Shown here piece after piece: positions 5,773 through 8,218 of a DNA stretch of 8,218 nt (position 1 is its first letter; each line of letters begins with the position of its first letter). The notes under the pieces are model-generated. The model saw only the letters and a program-made list of their open reading frames with translations. It was not told where the DNA came from and ran no database searches. The stretch spans positions 1-8,218 of the forward strand of contig DRTC01000575.1 of the NCBI GenBank assembly GCA_011372345.1. The letters are read 5' to 3'. A program made the translations under genes and the position numbers. Origin of the DNA: Candidatus Cloacimonadota bacterium. GTDB lineage: Bacteria > Cloacimonadota > Cloacimonadia > Cloacimonadales > TCS61.

Positions 5773-6153
5773 ATGACAAAATTAAGAGAGATCTATTACT
5801 GCGAAAAATGTGGTAATGTCGTTGAAATCATGAATGAAGGAGCTCCGGCTTTAGTTTGCTGTGGAGTTCCAATGGTTAAGTTAGAAGCAAAAACCGAAGA
5901 TGCTTCTACGGAAAAACATGTTCCTTATATCGAAGAAACAGAAAATGGTGTTCTGATCAAAATCGGTCAAAACCAGGAACATCCGATGCTGGAAAACCAT
6001 TACATCAAATTTATCGAAGTCCTGACCGGGTGCAAAGTTTACAGGAAAGAACTGAAACCGGGAAGTAAACCACAAGCAGAATTTCCTGTGAAAAAAGATG
6101 ATATTATCGAAGTTAGAGAATGGTGTAATTTACACGGTCTCTGGAAAAGCTAA
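5773..6153 (+). CDS. dfx: desulfoferrodoxin (2Fe-superoxide reductase)
   Basis: A cytoplasmic enzyme that reduces superoxide to H2O2 without making O2, taking electrons from rubredoxin. Both iron sites are intact in this 126-residue protein. The N-terminal desulforedoxin-like Fe(Cys)4 centre uses C10, C13, C29 and C30 (YYCEKCGN and LVCCGVPM). The catalytic Fe(His)4Cys centre uses H49, H70, H76, C118 and H121 (EKHVPYI, EHPMLENHYI, WCNLHGLW). The active-site E47-K48 pair that helps guide superoxide and protonate the product is present. The length is normal for the two-centre class. AGGAGGT (5762-5768) lies four bases before the ATG, one of the strongest ribosome-binding sites here. It lies between the thiol peroxidase and ferritin-like genes, so the H2O2 it makes can be cleared by neighbours. 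Confidence 0.97.
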   Translation: MTKLREIYYCEKCGNVVEIMNEGAPALVCCGVPMVKLEAKTEDASTEKHVPYIEETENGVLIKIGQNQEHPMLENHYIKFIEVLTGCKVYRKELKPGSKPQAEFPVKKDDIIEVREWCNLHGLWKS

Positions 6154-6160
6154 AATTATA

Positions 6161-6214
6161 GAACTTTCCGAATGGTCAAAAGCTCAAACAGAGATTGGAT
6201 CTTCGGAAATGTTC
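6161..6214. repeat. TTTCCGAA/TTCGGAAA palindromic element, copy A
   Basis: GAAC-TTTCCGAA (6161-6172) pairs with TTCGGAAA-T-GTTC (6202-6214), giving a 12-pair stem with one bulge and an interior of 29 bases. It falls just before the ribosome-binding site (AAGGAGAGG) of the ferritin-like gene. The arms match the elements at 7125-7172, 175-208 and 8046-8077. The right arm plus flank (CTTCGGAAATGTTCATG) also resembles 201-216. Confidence 0.5.
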
Positions 6215-6239
6215 ATGTTAAATAAAACAAGGAGAGGAT

Positions 6240-6755
6240 ATGAATATATCAAACAAGCTGGAGATTGCTAAAGAGGCTATCAAGTTAGAGATCAATGGAA
6301 GAAGTTTTTTCCGGAAAGCAGCAGAAATGACTCGCAGTAAACTCGGAAAAAAGATGTTTGAAAAATTAGCAAATGACGAACTCCGCCATTTAAGTGATTT
6401 TAAAGAGATCTTTAGTCCGATTGTTGGCAGTGAAGATTGGGACAGATTAGTAAAAGAAGAAAATTCCAAGGGAATGGCACCGGTAATAAAAGATCTTCTT
6501 CACAATTTAGAGAAAGGAGATCGTTCTTCCGAATTGGAAGCCATCAAAGTCGGAATGGAACTGGAAAGAAAGGCTATTGTATTTTTCTCAGATATCATAA
6601 AACAGCTTGAAGATACACAGACAAAAGAAATAGTCGGCAAAATAAGAGAAGAAGAAAAATTCCATTATGATCTTTTACAGGCAGAATATGATTCGGTTAC
6701 GAATTCCGGATTCTGGCTCGATGTTTCAGAATTCAAAATGGATGCGAGATTCTGA
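6240..6755 (+). CDS. ferritin-like diiron protein (rubrerythrin superfamily, no rubredoxin domain)
   Basis: A 171-residue four-helix-bundle protein of the ferritin/rubrerythrin superfamily. Candidate diiron ligands fall in the expected helices: E17 (KLEINGRSFF), E47-x2-H50 (NDELRHL), E107 or E109 (GMELERKAIVFF) and E139-x2-H142 (REEEKFHYDLL). Each half of the bundle thus supplies an E plus E-x2-H set, as in rubrerythrins. There is no C-terminal rubredoxin centre and no cysteine at all, so electrons would have to come from another protein. The aromatic tail (NSGFWLDVSEF) recalls uncharacterised ferritin-family proteins. A peroxidase or iron-handling role is inferred from fold and neighbours; the exact reaction is unknown. 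AAGGAGAGG ends just before the ATG. It follows desulfoferrodoxin by 86 bp. Confidence 0.85.
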   Translation: MNISNKLEIAKEAIKLEINGRSFFRKAAEMTRSKLGKKMFEKLANDELRHLSDFKEIFSPIVGSEDWDRLVKEENSKGMAPVIKDLLHNLEKGDRSSELEAIKVGMELERKAIVFFSDIIKQLEDTQTKEIVGKIREEEKFHYDLLQAEYDSVTNSGFWLDVSEFKMDARF

Positions 6756-6808
6756 AAAAATTAAACACTGAAAAACACCAAGTTATACCGAAAGGAAAAT
6801 CACTTTAA

Positions 6809-7036
6809 GTGCTTCTTGGAATTAATAAATCAAATAAGCCGGGGCAAGGAGGAAAAATAGCAGACAGTAAACAAGTAATTTTAGATGCGATGCAAGAAGC
6901 AGGAAAATCTTTAAAAGGTGGAGAGATCGTTGAATTAAGCGGTTTGGATAAGAAAGAAGTCGATAAAGTGATGAAAGTTCTTAAAAAAGAAGAACTGATC
7001 GTATCTCCCAAAAAATGTTATTGGGAACCAAAATAG
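6809..7036 (+). CDS. small winged-helix-like protein, start uncertain
   Basis: A short cytoplasmic protein that looks like a lone winged helix-turn-helix domain: ILDAMQEAGKSLKGGEIVEL, then SGLDKKEVDKVMKVLKKEEL and the C-terminal wing IVSPKKCYWEPK. The pattern (helix, G-x-I-x-x-x-S/T-G-L-x-x-x-x-V recognition region, K-rich helix, then SPK-x-C-Y/F) resembles small HTH proteins I have seen in anaerobes, so DNA binding is likely but the target is unknown. The listed start is GTG 6809 because it is the first legal start, giving 75 residues, but its nearest purine-rich site is about 13 bases away. A perfect AAGGAGG at 6846-6852 instead points at ATA 6857, which would give 59 residues starting (M)ADSKQVILDAM. 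ATG 6890 would cut into the first helix. It sits between the ferritin-like and rubrerythrin genes. Confidence 0.7.
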   Translation: MLLGINKSNKPGQGGKIADSKQVILDAMQEAGKSLKGGEIVELSGLDKKEVDKVMKVLKKEELIVSPKKCYWEPK

Positions 7037-7124
7037 GAACATACCGAAGTCTTTCTTCCAATTCTTTTTGCTTTTGAGGATTCAAAAGGTTGGCTTGAAG
7101 ATTAATAAAGATTGATATTGATAA

Positions 7125-7172
7125 CTTTCCGAATCTTACTTGAAAGAATTTCTTAACGGAAAGCTTCGGAAA
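7125..7172. repeat. TTTCCGAA/TTCGGAAA palindromic element, copy B
   Basis: TTTCCGAA (7126-7133) is perfectly complementary to TTCGGAAA (7165-7172), with 31 bases between, almost the same spacing as copy A (29 bases). Both begin AACTTTCCGAAT. It ends 13 bases before the AGGAGG of the rubrerythrin gene, mirroring copy A's position before the ferritin-like gene. The rest of this 162-bp spacer (7037-7198) shows nothing else I can name. Confidence 0.5.
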
Positions 7173-7198
7173 AGCGTAAAAAAATAGGAGGAAAAATC

Positions 7199-7735
7199 AT
7201 GCCGGAATTAAAAGGCACAAAAACAGAGAAAAACTTATGGGATGCTTTTGCAGGTGAATCACAAGCAAGAAATAAATACACTTATTTTGCAAAAGTAGCA
7301 AAAAAAGAAGGTTATGAACAGATTTCAGCTTTCTTTATGGAAACTGCTGAAAATGAAAAAGAACATGCTAAATTGCATTTTAAAGCTTTGAATGGGATCG
7401 GTAATACGATCGAAAACCTGAAAGCTGCTGCTGGTGGTGAAAACTACGAATGGACCGAAATGTATCCGACCATGGCAGAAGAAGCTCGAGAAGAGGGATT
7501 CAATGATATTGCTGCCATGTTCGAAGGAATAGCTAAAGTAGAGAAAAAGCATGAAGAAAGATATAAAAAACTACTAGCAAATATTGAAGCAGGAAAAGTC
7601 TTCAAATTAAATGGAAAGGTTTATTGGAAATGTCGAAATTGCGGATACATTCACGAAGCAGAAGAAGCTCCAAAAATCTGCCCTGTATGCAAACATCCGC
7701 AATCTTATTTTGAACTTTGGAAGGAAAATTATTAA
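7199..7735 (+). CDS. rbr: rubrerythrin
   Basis: A cytoplasmic NADH-linked H2O2 reductase of anaerobes, fed by rubredoxin or similar. It is 178 residues long with the two classical domains. The diiron bundle has E20 (AFAGESQARNKY), E53 and H56 (TAENEKEHAKLH), E84 and E87 (YEWTEMYP) and E115-x2-H118 (KVEKKHEERY), matching the Desulfovibrio vulgaris pattern. The C-terminal rubredoxin-like Fe(Cys)4 domain has C145-x2-C148 (WKCRNCGYIHE) and C161-x2-C164 (CPVCKHPQSYFEL), with the 12-residue spacing typical of rubrerythrin rather than true rubredoxin. AGGAGG is seven bases before the ATG. It works with the superoxide reductase upstream, which produces its substrate, and the rubredoxin downstream, a likely electron donor. 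Confidence 0.97.
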   Translation: MPELKGTKTEKNLWDAFAGESQARNKYTYFAKVAKKEGYEQISAFFMETAENEKEHAKLHFKALNGIGNTIENLKAAAGGENYEWTEMYPTMAEEAREEGFNDIAAMFEGIAKVEKKHEERYKKLLANIEAGKVFKLNGKVYWKCRNCGYIHEAEEAPKICPVCKHPQSYFELWKENY

Positions 7736-7739
7736 AACA

Positions 7740-7880
7740 GCCACGAGACTTGCACTGACTTTTCTATGACAAAAAAAGACAAGATAACAGGATTCACCGG
7801 ATTGAATCATAAAAAATCCTGTATATCTCGTTAATCCTGTCAAAAAAATAATCTGTGTTCAGTCAGTGAAAGTCAGTGGC
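7740..7880. repeat. nested inverted-repeat element between rubrerythrin and rubredoxin
   Basis: The whole spacer is a long imperfect palindrome. Outer arms: GCCAC (7740-7744) with GTGGC (7876-7880), and CACTGACT (7753-7760) with AGTCAGTG (7861-7868). That right-hand octamer is repeated at 7871-7878, so CACTGACTTT (7753-7762) can alternatively pair perfectly with 7869-7878. Inner part: ACAGGATT (7787-7794) pairs with AATCCTGT at 7815-7822 or at 7833-7840. A small GATTCA-CCGGAT-TGAATC hairpin (7791-7808) lies in the centre. It looks like a small non-coding dispersed element (MITE-like) built from ACAGGATT units. No T-run follows, so transcription may continue into the rubredoxin gene. Confidence 0.6.
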
Positions 7881-7898
7881 AAAAAGCTCGGAGGAAAA

Positions 7899-8039
7899 AT
7901 GAAAAAATATGTATGTGATGCCTGCGGATACATTTATGATCCGATGACAAATGACAATGTTGCTTTTGAAGATCTGCCGGAAGATTGGGTTTGTCCCGAA
8001 TGCGGAGTTGGAAAAGATCTTTTCAGCCCCTTGGATTAA
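7899..8039 (+). CDS. rubredoxin, short 46-residue type
   Basis: A small electron carrier with one Fe(Cys)4 centre that passes electrons to flavodiiron protein, superoxide reductase and rubrerythrin. The sites are C6-x2-C9 (YVCDACGYIYDP) and C32-x2-C35 (WVCPECGVGKDLFSP). Conserved aromatics include Y4, Y11, F23 and W30. At 46 residues it is shorter than the usual 52-54: the loop between the two knuckles (about residues 15-22) lacks some seven residues. A rubredoxin of this short type is known from Desulfovibrio desulfuricans (45 residues), so it should be functional. GGAGG lies four A residues before the ATG. It is the last gene of the run, seven bases before the terminator stem, which places the electron donor next to its likely acceptors. 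Confidence 0.95.
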   Translation: MKKYVCDACGYIYDPMTNDNVAFEDLPEDWVCPECGVGKDLFSPLD

Positions 8040-8045
8040 GCGATC

Positions 8046-8081
8046 AAACTTCCGAAGTATCAAAACTTCGGAAGTTTTTTT
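8046..8081 (+). terminator. intrinsic terminator after rubredoxin
   Basis: AAACTTCCGAAG (8046-8057) pairs perfectly with CTTCGGAAGTTT (8066-8077) across an eight-base loop, and the right arm runs straight into seven T residues (8075-8081). It begins seven bases past the rubredoxin stop and is the best terminator in the window, marking the end of the + strand gene run. Its stem shares the TTCCGAA/TTCGGAA core of the repeats at 6161, 7125 and 175. Confidence 0.88.
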
Positions 8082-8184
8082 AAAAAGTTTGAGTTCACTC
8101 TAAAAAGGCAATAATTTGGAATATGTATGAAATTTTGCCCGAAATTTGGAAACTGATGAATCGGTTAATGACCTCTATCTTCTT

Positions 8185-8214
8185 ATTAACCACCAACTTA
8201 AGTTGGTGGTTAAT
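8185..8214. repeat. 30-bp perfect palindrome
   Basis: ATTAACCACCAACTT (8185-8199) is followed directly by its exact reverse complement (8200-8214). A nine-base direct repeat GGTTAATGA occurs at 8163-8171 and again at 8208-8216 over the palindrome's right end. The ACCACCA/TGGTGGT arms recall the right-hand unit of the 5661-5756 element. It lies close to the window edge, so any larger element it belongs to is cut off. Confidence 0.7.
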
Positions 8215-8218
8215 GAAA

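Noticed and set aside
7740..7880. CRISPR-like array from repeated AATCCTGT/ACAGGATT units
   Set aside because: The units are eight bases long, occur in both orientations and have irregular spacing; there are no spacers of constant length and no cas genes.
8123..8218. Open frame from ATG 8123 to the right edge
   Set aside because: It has no ribosome-binding site and its last third is the perfect palindrome, so the open frame is most simply repeat sequence. Sequence beyond the window would be needed to revisit this.

Overview
This is an AT-rich, low-GC window that reads like a strictly anaerobic or micro-oxic bacterium. The main evidence is that nearly every + strand gene belongs to the oxygen-defence kit of anaerobes: flavodiiron protein, 2Fe-superoxide reductase, rubrerythrin, rubredoxin and a PerR-like regulator. 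The GNAT-like protein at the left resembles ones I associate with the Bacteroidetes/FCB group, and the many short palindromic intergenic repeats would suit a Cloacimonadota-like genome. That placement is an inference from general resemblance, not from a marker gene.

Left part, minus strand: a TetR-family regulator (2082..1504) is followed 63 nt later by an acetyltransferase-fold protein (1440..319). Both have upstream non-ATG codons that would lengthen them, but ribosome-binding sites favour the shorter starts. Beyond the acetyltransferase lie a cluster of interlocking inverted repeats (175-262) and a possible 43-residue membrane peptide (154..23). A roughly 520-bp gap (2083-2606) separates this unit from the rest. 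It holds a possible gene remnant and, just before the first + strand gene, a double inverted repeat that looks like a Fur/PerR operator.

Right part, plus strand: nine genes run in one direction from 2607 to 8039 and end in a strong intrinsic terminator (8046-8081). The order is PerR/Fur-family regulator, formamidopyrimidine-DNA glycosylase, flavodiiron protein, thiol peroxidase, desulfoferrodoxin, ferritin-like diiron protein, small winged-helix protein, rubrerythrin and a 46-residue rubredoxin. I see no clear internal terminator, so they may be one operon or a few overlapping transcripts.

The inferred logic is as follows. The flavodiiron protein reduces O2 (or NO) to water. Desulfoferrodoxin reduces superoxide to peroxide. 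Rubrerythrin and thiol peroxidase remove H2O2 and organic peroxides. The ferritin-like protein handles iron or peroxide. Rubredoxin carries electrons to several of these enzymes. The glycosylase removes 8-oxoguanine from DNA. The PerR-like protein probably controls the unit and itself.

The spacers inside this unit are unusually structured. They contain twin hairpins (5063-5106), a REPIN-like pair of inverted hairpins starting in the stop codon of the peroxidase gene (5661-5756), two TTTCCGAA/TTCGGAAA elements just before the ferritin-like and rubrerythrin genes, a roughly 140-bp nested palindrome (7740-7880) and a 30-bp perfect palindrome near the right edge (8185-8214). The small winged-helix gene shows what looks like a perfect ribosome-binding site placed in front of ATA instead of ATG.
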